64,000 bases of DNA from Arthrobacter sp. ISL-85 (GTDB lineage Bacteria > Actinomycetota > Actinomycetes > Actinomycetales > Micrococcaceae): the NCBI RefSeq assembly GCF_018613675.1, contig NZ_JAGGPQ010000011.1, positions 186,001-250,000 on the forward strand, given 5' to 3'. This document shows positions 16,395-24,929 of this stretch, piece by piece. The notes beneath the pieces were generated by a model. It was not told the origin of the DNA and made no database searches. It saw only the letters and a list, made by a program, of their open reading frames with translations. Both the position numbers and the translations under genes were made by a program. Every line of letters begins with the position of its first letter. Position 1 is the first letter of the stretch.

Positions 16395-17450
16395 ATGAAA
16401 GCCCTCGTCTACGGCGGACCCGGGGACAAGTCCTGGACCGATGTCCCGGACCCGCGAATACAGCAACCAGGCGACGCTATTGTCAAAGTCGATACCACCA
16501 CCATCTGCGGCACCGACCTGCACATCCTCAAAGGCGACGTTCCCGCCGTCGAGAAGGGCCGCATCCTGGGGCATGAAGGCGTGGGAACCGTCGTGGAAAC
16601 CGGACCGTCCGTCAGCGGACTGAAGGTGAACGACCGTGTCATCATCTCGTGCATCAAATCCTGCGGCCACTGTGCGAATTGCAGGACCGGTCTCTATTCA
16701 CACTGCCTGGGAGGCGAGGGCCAGGAAGGGACCGGATGGATCTTCGGCCACCTGATCGACGGGACCCAGGCGGAGTATGTCCGCGTCCCGTATGCCGAAA
16801 ACTCGCTGTACTTGTTACCCGGGGGCGTCAGTGACGAACAAGCAGTGATGCTGTCCGATATCCTTCCCACCGGATTCGAAATCGGCGTCCAGTACGGCCG
16901 GGTTAAGCCCGGCGACACCGTAGCGGTGGTTGGCGCCGGGCCGGTGGGACTTGCGGCGATCACCACGGCAGGGCTCTACGGTGCCGCCACGGTCGTGGCA
17001 ATCGACCTCGATGCCAACCGGCTTCAAAAGGCAAGGGACTTCGGCGCCACGCACACTGTCCTCTCGGGCAGCGGCGACTGGAAGGAACAGGTCCTGGCCC
17101 TGACAGGAGGCCACGGCGTCGACGTGGCCATCGAGGCCGTGGGCGTCCCCGCAACCTTCGAGATGTGCACGCAGATAGTGCGGGCCGGCGGATCCGTGGC
17201 CAACGTGGGCGTGCACGGAAAACCAGTGGAACTGCACCTGGAAAATCTTTGGATCCAGAACATCAACATCAGCATGGGGCTGGTCAATACCAACACGACG
17301 CCGATGCTGCTCAAGCTGGTGGCCCAGGGAAAAATCAGGGCGGAGAAATTCGCCACGCACCACTTCGGCTTCGATCAGTTCCTCGACGCCTACGAAACCT
17401 TCTCGCGGGCTGCCGAGACCAAGGCCCTGAAAGTAATCCTTACGGCGTGA
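16395..17450 (+). CDS. Zinc-dependent alcohol dehydrogenase
   Basis: A 351-aa medium-chain dehydrogenase with catalytic zinc motifs CGTDLHILKG and GHEGVG, four structural cysteines in CGHCANCRTGLYSHC, and nucleotide site VVGAGPVGLAA. Acidic residues after the second strand (VAIDLDANRL) favour NAD over NADP. It resembles isopropanol or threonine-type zinc dehydrogenases more than the AdhA copy opposite. AAGGAG lies 6 nt before ATG 16395, so, unlike its divergent neighbour, it has a true leader. An upstream in-frame ATG at 16275 has no support. Confidence 0.9.
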   Translation: MKALVYGGPGDKSWTDVPDPRIQQPGDAIVKVDTTTICGTDLHILKGDVPAVEKGRILGHEGVGTVVETGPSVSGLKVNDRVIISCIKSCGHCANCRTGLYSHCLGGEGQEGTGWIFGHLIDGTQAEYVRVPYAENSLYLLPGGVSDEQAVMLSDILPTGFEIGVQYGRVKPGDTVAVVGAGPVGLAAITTAGLYGAATVVAIDLDANRLQKARDFGATHTVLSGSGDWKEQVLALTGGHGVDVAIEAVGVPATFEMCTQIVRAGGSVANVGVHGKPVELHLENLWIQNINISMGLVNTNTTPMLLKLVAQGKIRAEKFATHHFGFDQFLDAYETFSRAAETKALKVILTA

Positions 17451-17484
17451 GTCCTGGCCTGGAGCTGTGGAGGGGTGGCTGGAC

Positions 17485-17949
17485 CTACAGCCAGTCCGCG
17501 GAGAAGTCGACCGGCGGCCACCACCGCGTCCGTGACCTGACTGCGAAACGGCGTCCGGAGATGTCTGTGGGGGTGAGGGCCACCAGATGGTCCTTGATAC
17601 CCGGCTCCCACGGCTCCCGGTCGGCATCAGCGTCCGGAAGGGCCATCCGGGTTTCATCGAAAGGTTCCGGCCTGCCCTTGGCCACCACGCTCCAGACCTC
17701 CGTGGCATACGGGTTGAGCCCGTCCACCTCGAGCGCGGCCACCGCACCGCTGAGCAGGGCGCGAAGCTTGGTGCCCGGTGCCGTACGGAACACCAGCGTT
17801 TCCCCGGCTACGGAGAAATTCACGGGAAAGATCTCCGGAATATCACCATTAATGACTGCCAGCCGGCCGATATAGGAAGCGCGAAGATACCGCCAGCATT
17901 CGTCCGGATTCAGCAGTTCGGTTCGAGACCCAGCAGGGGAATCAGTCAT
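17485..17949 (-). CDS. PPOX-fold flavin/heme-binding protein (paralogue 3)
   Basis: A 154-aa split-barrel protein similar to the two other copies: ECWRYLRASYIGRLAV, EIFPVNFSVAGETLVFRTAPGTK and GRRFAVRSRTRWWPP. It is the most diverged of the three. TAGGAT ends 7 nt before ATG 17949, again suggesting a leaderless mRNA, but the sequence further upstream holds only a loosely spaced GGG...CCC, not the 14-bp box. It lies tail-to-tail with the dehydrogenase at 16395. Confidence 0.85.
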   Translation of the reverse strand: MTDSPAGSRTELLNPDECWRYLRASYIGRLAVINGDIPEIFPVNFSVAGETLVFRTAPGTKLRALLSGAVAALEVDGLNPYATEVWSVVAKGRPEPFDETRMALPDADADREPWEPGIKDHLVALTPTDISGRRFAVRSRTRWWPPVDFSADWL

Positions 17950-18184
17950 GCTACCGATCCTAGGGCCTGGACAGCAGGCGCGCACGGGTGGGGGCCGCGC
18001 CCGGGGCGGCGCCTGGACGTTGAAACAGGAATGTCAGCCGCATTTGACTTCGAGCAGGTGTGCAGCAGCGTTCACCCAAGGCGTAGCTGGACCGGGACTG
18101 GATTTGGGCCGTCCATCGTTGATTCCCGTAAGGCCCCTGAGGGCACCCGACAGCCAAGAGCGGTACTGAATCCGGAGGTGCGCC

Positions 18185-19168
18185 ATGGAACAGGCGCAGG
18201 AAGGCATGCCAGCGGACAATGACGACGTCCTGGACTCGTATTCGCAGACAGTAATGCGGGTCGCGGCAGCGGTTACGCCGCACGTGGCAGCAATTGAGAT
18301 GACGGCGCAGCGCCGCAACGGACGTATCAGGGTGGGCGCAGGCTCCGCGGTGCTCTTCACGGAGGACGGTTACCTGCTCACAAATTCCCATGTGGTGGGC
18401 GGCACCCGGCAAGGATTCGCCGTCTTTGGCGATGGCAGCAGGATGGAGCTGGAACTGGTGGGCGCGGACCCACTGTCCGACCTTGCGGTGGTGCATGGTT
18501 CGCGGCCAGGAATCCGGCCTGCAGAATTCGGCGCGGCGGAGTCCCTCCGGGTGGGCCAATTGGTGGTCGCTGTGGGAAATCCGCTGGGACTGGCCGGCTC
18601 CGTGACGGCGGGGGTGGTCAGCGGACTGGGCAGGGCCATTCCGGTCTGGTCCGGCGGTAACAGGCGGGTCATCGAGGATGTCATCCAGACCGACGCGGCG
18701 CTGAACCCCGGCAACTCCGGTGGTGCCCTGGCGGACACCCACTCCAGGATCGTAGGCATCAACACCGCGGTGGCCGGTGCCGGCCTGGGGTTGGCCATCC
18801 CGATCAACGCCACCACGCGCAGGATCATTTCGGCCCTGTTGTCAGACGGGAGGGTGCGCCGCGCCTACCTGGGGCTGGTGAGCACGCCAATGCAGCTCGG
18901 CCCCAGCGCCGTGATACGCACCGGGCTGCGCGAAGGGCTCCGTGTGGTTGAGGTGCTGCCTGGATCGCCCGCTGACAAAGCAGGCCTGTCAGCCGGGGAC
19001 ATCATCGCTACCGCCGGTGGCCGCCCCGTCAGCAATGCCGAGAGCCTGCAGCGCCTGCTGTTTGCAGACGCCATTGGCCAGCCGCTCGACCTGGCCGTCC
19101 TGCGCGAAGGCGCCGAACTTCATCTGACGGCTGTTCCGGAGGAAATGACGGGTAACGGGACCCCGTAA
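18185..19168 (+). CDS. HtrA/DegP-family serine protease with PDZ domain, no export signal
   Basis: A 327-aa S1C-family protease with the full triad: His69 in LLTNSHVV, Asp99 in DPLSDLAVV, Ser178 in LNPGNSGGAL. A single PDZ domain spans about 235-320 (YLGLVS, GSPADKAGLSAGDII). Most family members have a signal peptide or N-terminal membrane helix; this one starts with an acidic, non-hydrophobic segment (MEQAQEGMPADNDD) and so should be cytoplasmic. GGAGG precedes ATG 18185. It is adjacent to the PPOX/ADH genes, consistent with stress-related protein quality control. Confidence 0.92.
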   Translation: MEQAQEGMPADNDDVLDSYSQTVMRVAAAVTPHVAAIEMTAQRRNGRIRVGAGSAVLFTEDGYLLTNSHVVGGTRQGFAVFGDGSRMELELVGADPLSDLAVVHGSRPGIRPAEFGAAESLRVGQLVVAVGNPLGLAGSVTAGVVSGLGRAIPVWSGGNRRVIEDVIQTDAALNPGNSGGALADTHSRIVGINTAVAGAGLGLAIPINATTRRIISALLSDGRVRRAYLGLVSTPMQLGPSAVIRTGLREGLRVVEVLPGSPADKAGLSAGDIIATAGGRPVSNAESLQRLLFADAIGQPLDLAVLREGAELHLTAVPEEMTGNGTP

Positions 19169-19171
19169 GGG

Positions 19172-19552
19172 CTACGGGCTGACTTGAGGGGCTTCCACGT
19201 CCGCGATGCCCACGAAACGTGTCCCCACGCCGTCGTACTCGCTGCGGATGCAGCCGGGACGCACGGCAGGGACGTCGGAGGGAGGGTGATGCCCGCACAC
19301 CACGTAGGTGAAGTCCGGCCACCACTTCTTGGGCCGCGCCGCTTCCTCATACCCGCAGACGGCGCATTCCAGATGTACCCAGACAGGCCGCTTGCCGGTC
19401 CGGTTGGCCCGTGACTGCACCAGCCAGGGCGGGGGATTGTCCAGGATGCTGCGGAGCTCGGCCTCCGACATCCATTTCGGCAGGCCGTGCCGCTGTGCCA
19501 TCTCAAGGGGAACATCAAGGGTTATTGCTGCGTCACGTCTGCTGATCATCAC
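19172..19552 (-). CDS. Conserved hypothetical protein, possible zinc site
   Basis: A 126-aa soluble protein that I do not recognise. It begins MMISRRDAAITLDVPLEMA and has a central ECAVCGYEE motif with a later VVCGHHPPSD, which could bind zinc. Start ATG 19552 (or 19549) follows GGAGGG. It is convergent with the protease gene, 3 nt away, and sits between it and the DtxR-family gene. Codon use is ordinary for the region, so it is probably a real gene. Confidence 0.7.
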   Translation of the reverse strand: MMISRRDAAITLDVPLEMAQRHGLPKWMSEAELRSILDNPPPWLVQSRANRTGKRPVWVHLECAVCGYEEAARPKKWWPDFTYVVCGHHPPSDVPAVRPGCIRSEYDGVGTRFVGIADVEAPQVSP

Positions 19553-19597
19553 CCTCCACGATACGGGAGGCGGCCAAATCAGCGGCCGGAACCCGAC

Positions 19598-20308
19598 CTA
19601 GCCGTCCAGGATGCAGCCTGGATGCGGGGTGTCGCTGGAGACCCACAACGCTGAGGCGATTTCATCGGCGAGGTCGTAATCGCGGGTGCCGCCGGGACCG
19701 GCAATCCGCACCATCAGTGCGCCACCAAAGGGCCTCCGGCCCGTCACCTCAACCTCTGCGTCGAGATCGATGTCCTGGGCGGCGAGGTACCGCAGGAGCT
19801 CTGGATTGTCATCGCTGATCCGGGTGATCCTGCCGCTGTGCCCCTGGTCCAGCCCGGCGAGCAGGTGCGCCCGCGGCAGCAGCACCTGGCCGTCCGCCGT
19901 CGGGATCGGGTCGCCGTGCGGGTCCCGTTTCGGGTCTCCCAGTTTGGCGGCCACGCGTTCGATGAACGTGTCCGAGACTGCGTGCTCCAGCTGCTCCGCC
20001 TCATCGTGGACCTCGTCCCAGCTGTAGCCGAGCCGCTGGACCAGGTAGGTTTCGATGAGCCGGTGGCGGCGGACCATTGACAGGGCCAGGCGCAGGCCGG
20101 CCTCGGTCAGCGTGACGGCGCTGTACGGCTTGTGGTCCACCAGGCCCTGGTCCTTCAGCTTGCGGACCATCTCGGACACCGAGGAATTGGCCACCCCCAG
20201 CCGCTGTGCCAGCTGGGATGACGTGATGGGCTTGTCCTGCCATTCCGTGAAGGAATAGATGACCTTGACGTAGTCCTCGATCGAGGAGGAGGGCGCGCCG
20301 GTCTTCAC
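19598..20308 (-). CDS. DtxR/MntR-family metal-dependent repressor
   Basis: A 236-aa regulator: winged helix (about 5-65, SSQLAQRLGVANSSVSEMVRKL), dimerisation/metal domain (65-140) and a C-terminal SH3/FeoA-like domain (160-236). Likely metal ligands are Asp12, His82, Glu86, His101, Glu105, Glu108 and His109. In DtxR/IdeR the positions of Asp12 and Glu105 are Met10 and Cys102; Asp and Glu there are the manganese-type MntR residues. It would therefore sense Mn2+ and control Mn uptake or export. The GTG start lies 7 nt after TAGGCT, so it is probably leaderless. No transporter gene is adjacent. Confidence 0.88.
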   Translation of the reverse strand: MKTGAPSSSIEDYVKVIYSFTEWQDKPITSSQLAQRLGVANSSVSEMVRKLKDQGLVDHKPYSAVTLTEAGLRLALSMVRRHRLIETYLVQRLGYSWDEVHDEAEQLEHAVSDTFIERVAAKLGDPKRDPHGDPIPTADGQVLLPRAHLLAGLDQGHSGRITRISDDNPELLRYLAAQDIDLDAEVEVTGRRPFGGALMVRIAGPGGTRDYDLADEIASALWVSSDTPHPGCILDG

Positions 20309-20351
20309 GCGTCCAAGCCTACCGGTTTAGCGGCCGCGGCAAGGGCAGCGG

Positions 20352-21110
20352 TCATGCCTTAACTGCCCGCCAGGCCAGGGTGAGGTACGGAAGGCCGAGT
20401 TCCTGGCCATCGCTGTAGGCAAGGTGTTCATGCAGGTACCAGTCCAGGTTGGCCATGACCTTGGCCCGCGTCGCCTGGCCCGCCCGCAGGTAGTAGCTGC
20501 GCGACTTGGTCAGTTCCATCAGGTCGATGGTGGTCACCGTATCCTCCCAGTGGCTGACATGCCCTTCGAGCCCGTGGAATTCGGGTCCGACGACGGGCTT
20601 GTGGCCAGGCCGGTAGACATCGCCGGCGTGCATGATCCGGGAAAGCCGGTGCACCCAGGGAACGGAGGTGTCCAGCTGGTTCCAGACCAGGCCGAGCGTT
20701 CCGTGTGGGCGCAGGACGCGCGCCAGCTCGGTGCTTGCCGCCAGGGGGTCGCACCAATGCCAGGCCTGGGCAACGGTAACGACGTCGAAGCCCGCATCCG
20801 GAAGGCCGGTCGCCTCGGCAGTCCCCGGCGCAGCCGTGGCGGCGGGGCAATGGGCAGTCAGCTGGGCGAGCATGTCCGGAGAGGGGTCGACGGCGGTGAC
20901 GTCCAGTCCCATGGCAAGCAGCAAAGCGGTGAACTTTCCGGTACCGGCCCCGACGTCCAGGGCGTCATGGGCTCCAGCGGGCACCAGCCATCTTGCCGAT
21001 TCCGCGGGATAGCCGGGGCGGACGCGCTGGTAGTGCCTGCCGCCGTCCTGGAAGCTCTCCCCAAGCTCCCTGCGCCGGTCCTGATCCAGCCTGGGGCCAC
21101 CCCGAACCAC
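20352..21110 (-). CDS. Class I SAM-dependent methyltransferase
   Basis: A 252-aa methyltransferase with motif I LDVGAGTGKFTALLL, motif II VTAVDPSPDML and motif III GFDVVTVAQAWHWCDP. The N-terminus RRELGESFQDGGRHYQRVRPGYP is typical of Methyltransf_11 proteins. I place the start at GTG 21110 because AAGGAGG lies 6 nt upstream; in-frame starts further out have no ribosome site. The methyl acceptor is unknown. It is on the same strand as the upstream aminotransferase, separated by 122 nt. Confidence 0.88.
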   Translation of the reverse strand: MVRGGPRLDQDRRRELGESFQDGGRHYQRVRPGYPAESARWLVPAGAHDALDVGAGTGKFTALLLAMGLDVTAVDPSPDMLAQLTAHCPAATAAPGTAEATGLPDAGFDVVTVAQAWHWCDPLAASTELARVLRPHGTLGLVWNQLDTSVPWVHRLSRIMHAGDVYRPGHKPVVGPEFHGLEGHVSHWEDTVTTIDLMELTKSRSYYLRAGQATRAKVMANLDWYLHEHLAYSDGQELGLPYLTLAWRAVKA

Positions 21111-21232
21111 GTGTGGCCTCCTTCTTGTGCTGCCGGTGATCTCCCCTCGAAGATACCGCATGTGCGGCCACCGGCAGGTGGCAGCACATGCGGCCTTCAG
21201 CGCCGCGGCCGGGCCTTGGAAAGGTCCCTGCT

Positions 21233-22642
21233 TCAGTCGTCGGTGCAGGGCGCTGCGCCGGCCGTCCCGGGGGTGTTGGGCGCCCAGTGCGGGTAGGTGC
21301 GGAAGTCGTTGGCGGGCACCCAGCGGCCCGCGTCCACCACGTAGTCCCATCCGAGTCCGTTACTGCGCAGCGCGCGGATGCCGGCGAGGAGGCGTTCGGC
21401 GTCCTCCAGCCGCGAGCCCACGCCGAAGCTTGCGCGCAGGGAACCGGACGGCAGGCCCAGGCGCTTCAGGAGGGGATGGGCGCAGAAGCGTCCGTCGCGC
21501 AGGCCCACCCCATGCTCTGCGGACAGGTAGGCCGCCACCAGCCCCGCGTCGTAGCCCTCAACCGAGAAGTTGACCACTCCGATGGTGTCCGTTTCAGGGT
21601 TGCTGTCCTTGAAGATCTGGTGGACGGTGACGCCGTCGATGGTCTGAAGGCCCTCCACCAGGAAGGAACGGATGGCAGATTCGTGGGCATGCCACCGGCC
21701 CTGGTCGAGCTGGGCGATGACCTGTGTGGCGCGGGCCAGGGTGGCGGCCCCCAGGACGTTCGGCGAGCCCCCCTCATGGCGGGCCGGCCCGGTGGCCCAA
21801 CTGACGCCGTCGAGCCTTGCTTCCTTCACCGCACCGCCGCCGGCGAGGTGCGGGACGCCGCGGTCGAGCCAGTCCGGCCGGCCTACCAGCACGCCCGCAC
21901 CGAAGGGCGCGTACAACTTGTGGCCGGAAAAGGCGAGGTAGTCGACGCCGTCCGCAGCGATGTTGATGCGGCGGTGCGGTGCCAGCTGGGCTGCGTCCAC
22001 CACGATCCGGGCACCGTACCGGTGGACCAGCGCGGCCAGGGCCCGGATGGGAAGGATTTCGCCGGTCACGTTGGAAGCACCTGTGACCGCCAGCAGGCTG
22101 ACCCCGCCCTGCTCCAGTTCGGCGCGGACGGCGTCGAGGGTGCCGGTGATGGTGTCGGCGGCAACGATGCTGCGGTGCGGAACGCCCTGCCACGGCAGGA
22201 GGTTGGCGTGGTGCTCGATGTCCAGGTAGAGGACGTCACCGTCGGGACGGCCGCCCGTCTGCGGCAGGCAGCCCGCCAGGAGGTTCAGGGAATCGGTGGT
22301 GTTGCGGGTGAAGATGACCGAATCATCCGGCCGTCCGCCCACGAAGTCCCGGACAATGGTGCGCGCATTCTCATATACCGAGGTGCTGATCTGGGAGGCG
22401 TACCCGGCCCCGCGGTGGACGCTTGCGTAGTAGGGCAGGATCTCGTTCAGGTAGGCGGACACCACTGACAGCGCGGGGGCGGAGGCGCCATAATCGAGAT
22501 TGGCGTACCGGACGTGGCCCCCGGAAATCAGCGGTGCCTGGATCTCGGCGCCGGTGACGGCAGCAAGGGGTTGGCCGGCAACGGCATGGCGTTCAGCAGC
22601 TCCCGCAATGGCGGGCTGGGGGGAGACGGTGGCAGTAGTCAC
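21233..22642 (-). CDS. Class V aminotransferase (cysteine desulfurase/lyase-like), SAM riboswitch-controlled
   Basis: A 469-aa PLP enzyme: NLDYGASAPA at the start of the fold, FTRNTTDSLNLLAG, DIEHHANLLPW, VVDAAQLAPH and the PLP lysine in FSGHKLYAPFGAG. The lysine and the surrounding SufS-like motifs place it with cysteine desulfurases and C-S lyases, but length and tail differ from SufS/IscS. The GTG start 22642 follows GAGG. A SAM-IV riboswitch sits about 70 nt upstream, so expression should fall when S-adenosylmethionine is high. That argues for a role in sulfur amino-acid metabolism rather than Fe-S assembly. Confidence 0.88.
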   Translation of the reverse strand: MTTATVSPQPAIAGAAERHAVAGQPLAAVTGAEIQAPLISGGHVRYANLDYGASAPALSVVSAYLNEILPYYASVHRGAGYASQISTSVYENARTIVRDFVGGRPDDSVIFTRNTTDSLNLLAGCLPQTGGRPDGDVLYLDIEHHANLLPWQGVPHRSIVAADTITGTLDAVRAELEQGGVSLLAVTGASNVTGEILPIRALAALVHRYGARIVVDAAQLAPHRRINIAADGVDYLAFSGHKLYAPFGAGVLVGRPDWLDRGVPHLAGGGAVKEARLDGVSWATGPARHEGGSPNVLGAATLARATQVIAQLDQGRWHAHESAIRSFLVEGLQTIDGVTVHQIFKDSNPETDTIGVVNFSVEGYDAGLVAAYLSAEHGVGLRDGRFCAHPLLKRLGLPSGSLRASFGVGSRLEDAERLLAGIRALRSNGLGWDYVVDAGRWVPANDFRTYPHWAPNTPGTAGAAPCTDD

Positions 22643-22704
22643 AGAGACCTCACTTGAATACAGGACTCCGGCATAGGGAATCCGCGCTTGCCGCATCCAC
22701 TCCG

Positions 22705-22795
22705 GACCGGCCTGGTCGTCACCCGGGGCACCCCGCCGCGAATGGAGGGTTGCCGGCCAGCAAACCGGGGTTTTGCGCTGGCACTCGTGACCTGT
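22705..22795 (-). ncRNA. SAM-IV riboswitch
   Basis: On the minus strand the element runs GGTCACGAGTGCCAGCG..., then CCCCGG...GCTGGCCGGCAACCCTCC, then GGGGTGCCCCGGGTGACGACC. P1 pairs GGTC (22792-22789) with GACC (22717-22714). The GAGTGCCAGCG, CCGGCAACCCTCC and GGTGCCCCGGGTGA blocks match the actinobacterial SAM-IV consensus I remember. It lies in the 5' leader of the class V aminotransferase. Confidence 0.88.
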
Positions 22796-22878
22796 CTAAA
22801 AGCGTAGGACATGGCGCGGCCAGGACCGAAGCCACGGCTATTGTTAAGGGCTTTGTTACGCAGTATCGAACAAACGAC

Positions 22879-22918
22879 GCCGGACACTGCCTTCTGGCTG
22901 TATCCGGCATCGCAATAT
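22879..22918 (-). terminator. Probable terminator of hisN
   Basis: Minus-strand GCCGGATACAGCC - AGAA - GGCAGTGTCCGGC is a 13-bp stem with one mismatch, followed by GTCGTTTGTTCG. It lies 38 nt past the hisN stop. Confidence 0.65.
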
Positions 22919-22956
22919 TCGGTTCTGGCGGGAAAACACCAACAGTTGGAGCCGGT

Positions 22957-23769
22957 CTAGAGCAGGTCGTCCAAATACGGGTTGAGGCGGTGCAGCACCT
23001 CTGAGTGCAGGATCGAATTCGTGGCCAGGGCGTTCCCGCCGAACGGTCCGTCCTCGCCCTCAAGGGATGTGAAACGGCCGCCTGCTTCCACCACGATCGG
23101 CACCAGGGCAGCCATGTCGTAGAGGTTGAGCTCCGGTTCGCAGGCGATGTCCACCGATCCCTCTGCCACCATGCAATACGACCAAAAGTCGCCGTAGGCC
23201 CGGGTCCGCCAGACGTCCTCGGTGAGGCCAAGGAAATCGTCAAGGTTTCCGCGTTCCTTCCAGCCGCCCAGGCTGGAGTAAGAGAGGGAAGCGTCGGAGA
23301 GGCTGGAGACGTTGGAGACCCGGAGCCGGGTGGCGGCCGCGAGGGACCTGCCCATGTACGCGCCCATGCCCTTAGCCGCCCACCAGCGCTTGCCAAGGGC
23401 CGGCGCGCTGACCACGCCCACCACGGGCTCGCCTTCATCCACCAGGGCGATCAGCGTGGCCCACACCGGAACGCCGCGGACAAAGTTCTTCGTCCCATCG
23501 ATGGGATCGATGATCCAGCGCCGCGAACCGTGGCCGGTGCTGCCGAATTCCTCGCCCAGGACAGCGTCGCGGGGCCTGGAACGGGAGAGCTGGCCGCGGA
23601 TGGCTTCCTCGGCTGCCTTGTCGGCGTCGGTGACGGGCGTCAGGTCCGGCTTGGTCTCAACGTGGAGGTCCAGGGCCTTGAAGCGGCTCATTGTCTGGTC
23701 ATCCACGGAGTCGGCCAGGACATGGGCCAGGCGCAGGTCATCGTTGTAGCTCGAAGCGGGTTGGATCAT
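22957..23769 (-). CDS. hisN: Histidinol-phosphatase, inositol monophosphatase family
   Basis: A 270-aa Mg2+-dependent phosphatase with metal-binding motifs [17 protein letters not shown] and the C-terminal [19 protein letters not shown]. Close in length and motif order to the actinobacterial HisN, which dephosphorylates L-histidinol phosphate in histidine synthesis; inositol-phosphatase activity is the alternative. TAGTTT ends 6 nt before ATG 23769, so the message may be leaderless. It is near rsgA and aroA on the same strand, an order common in Micrococcaceae. Confidence 0.88.
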   Translation of the reverse strand: MIQPASSYNDDLRLAHVLADSVDDQTMSRFKALDLHVETKPDLTPVTDADKAAEEAIRGQLSRSRPRDAVLGEEFGSTGHGSRRWIIDPIDGTKNFVRGVPVWATLIALVDEGEPVVGVVSAPALGKRWWAAKGMGAYMGRSLAAATRLRVSNVSSLSDASLSYSSLGGWKERGNLDDFLGLTEDVWRTRAYGDFWSYCMVAEGSVDIACEPELNLYDMAALVPIVVEAGGRFTSLEGEDGPFGGNALATNSILHSEVLHRLNPYLDDLL

Positions 23770-23813
23770 GGTTCCAAACTACCGTCTGCGGACGCTTCTG
23801 CCGGGAGAACGCG

Positions 23814-24929
23814 TCAGTTGACGCTGCCGAGCTCCTTGGATTCCTGTGCTTCCATGCGCGGGTCTGCGCCAAGCAGCCGCCGCAGGGACGCCAGCCGGGC
23901 AGGGCCGGTGGGACCTGCGTGTCCGCCTGCCACCCAGTCATCGAGGCCGCAGTTCACTGCCGTTGAGGTGTGCTTGCAGCCCCGCTCACAGTTTTCGATC
24001 CCGGGGGAGAGGTCCGGGAAGGAGCGCAGGATCCGGTCCGGATCCACGTGCGCCAGCCCGAAGGACCGGATGCCGGGGGTATCGATGATCCAGCTGCCCG
24101 GCGGTGCGTCTGCCAGGCGCAGGGCCAGGGCGGACGACGACGTGTGGCGGCCCCGCCCGGTGACGGCATTTACACCGCCCGTGGCCCGCTCGGCCCCGGT
24201 CAGCGCGTTGACCATAGTGGACTTGCCCACGCCGGAGTGCCCCAGCATCACGGTGACATTTCCGTCGAGGTGGGCCCGGAGGGCGGCCACCGCCGCGCGG
24301 TCCAGCCGCGCCGACAGGCCGTCGTCGGACCTGGCGTCGATGCCGGAGGCCTGCGCGTCCGCGGTGCGGCTGATGATCATCGGGAAGTCCAGGTGGGTGT
24401 AGTTGGACAGCAGCTCCGAAGGGTCTTTGACGTCGGCCTTGGTGACCAGGAGGATCGGCTCGATCCCGGCGTCGTAGGCTGCCACCAGGGTGCGGTCGAT
24501 GAACCCCGTGCGCGGTTCCGGATTGGCGGCCGCCACCACGATCACCAGTTGGTCGGCGTTGGCCACCACTGCCCGTTCGATCGGATCCGTATCGTCGGCG
24601 CTCCGGCGCAGGAGGGTTTTTCGGTCCTGGATCTTGACCAGGCGGGCAAGCGTGTCCGATGCGCCGGACACATCCCCGACGAGCGATACGAAGTCGCCCG
24701 CCACCACCGGCGAACGGCGAAGCTCGCGGGCGCGCGCTGCGATGACAATGCGCTCGTTGTCCGAGTCTTCATCCACGACGGCCGTATACCGGCCGCGGTC
24801 CACCGTGATGATCCGTCCGGTCACGGCATCGTCATGGCTGGGGCGGTCCTTGGTACGGGGCCGGGAGCCTTTCTTGCTGGGGCGGATCCGGACGTCCGAC
24901 TCGTCCCAGGAGTCAGTGCTCCGCGCCAC
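23814..24929 (-). CDS. rsgA: Ribosome small-subunit-dependent GTPase A
   Basis: A 371-aa circularly permuted GTPase: OB-fold (about 40-110), then G4 (TKAD) before G1 (GHSGVGKST) and G3 (DTPGIRSFG), and a C-terminal zinc knuckle ([14 protein letters not shown]). It checks late 30S subunit maturation. The GTG start at 24929 lies inside the end of aroA (17-nt overlap) and has GGAAGGG upstream, indicating coupled translation from aroA. The sequence upstream of this GTG in the same frame belongs to aroA in another frame. Confidence 0.95.
   Translation of the reverse strand: MARSTDSWDESDVRIRPSKKGSRPRTKDRPSHDDAVTGRIITVDRGRYTAVVDEDSDNERIVIAARARELRRSPVVAGDFVSLVGDVSGASDTLARLVKIQDRKTLLRRSADDTDPIERAVVANADQLVIVVAAANPEPRTGFIDRTLVAAYDAGIEPILLVTKADVKDPSELLSNYTHLDFPMIISRTADAQASGIDARSDDGLSARLDRAAVAALRAHLDGNVTVMLGHSGVGKSTMVNALTGAERATGGVNAVTGRGRHTSSSALALRLADAPPGSWIIDTPGIRSFGLAHVDPDRILRSFPDLSPGIENCERGCKHTSTAVNCGLDDWVAGGHAGPTGPARLASLRRLLGADPRMEAQESKELGSVN

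Larger units (their letters stand above)
22643..22956. other. 314-nt intergenic region between aminotransferase and hisN
   Basis: No gene is visible. It holds the SAM-IV riboswitch and leader of the aminotransferase, a TACGCT -10 candidate near 22803-22808 on the minus strand, and a terminator-like hairpin belonging to hisN at 22879-22918. Confidence 0.85.

Noticed and set aside
17980..18005. GGG...CCC run upstream of the third PPOX gene as the same box
   Set aside because: The arms can only be aligned with a 17-bp or 13-bp span, not 14 bp; probably ordinary GC-rich sequence.
18121..18184. GGCCCCTGAGGGCACC before the protease gene as a fourth DosR-like box
   Set aside because: Spacing and GGG/CCC arms do not match the other boxes, and the gene has a normal Shine-Dalgarno leader.
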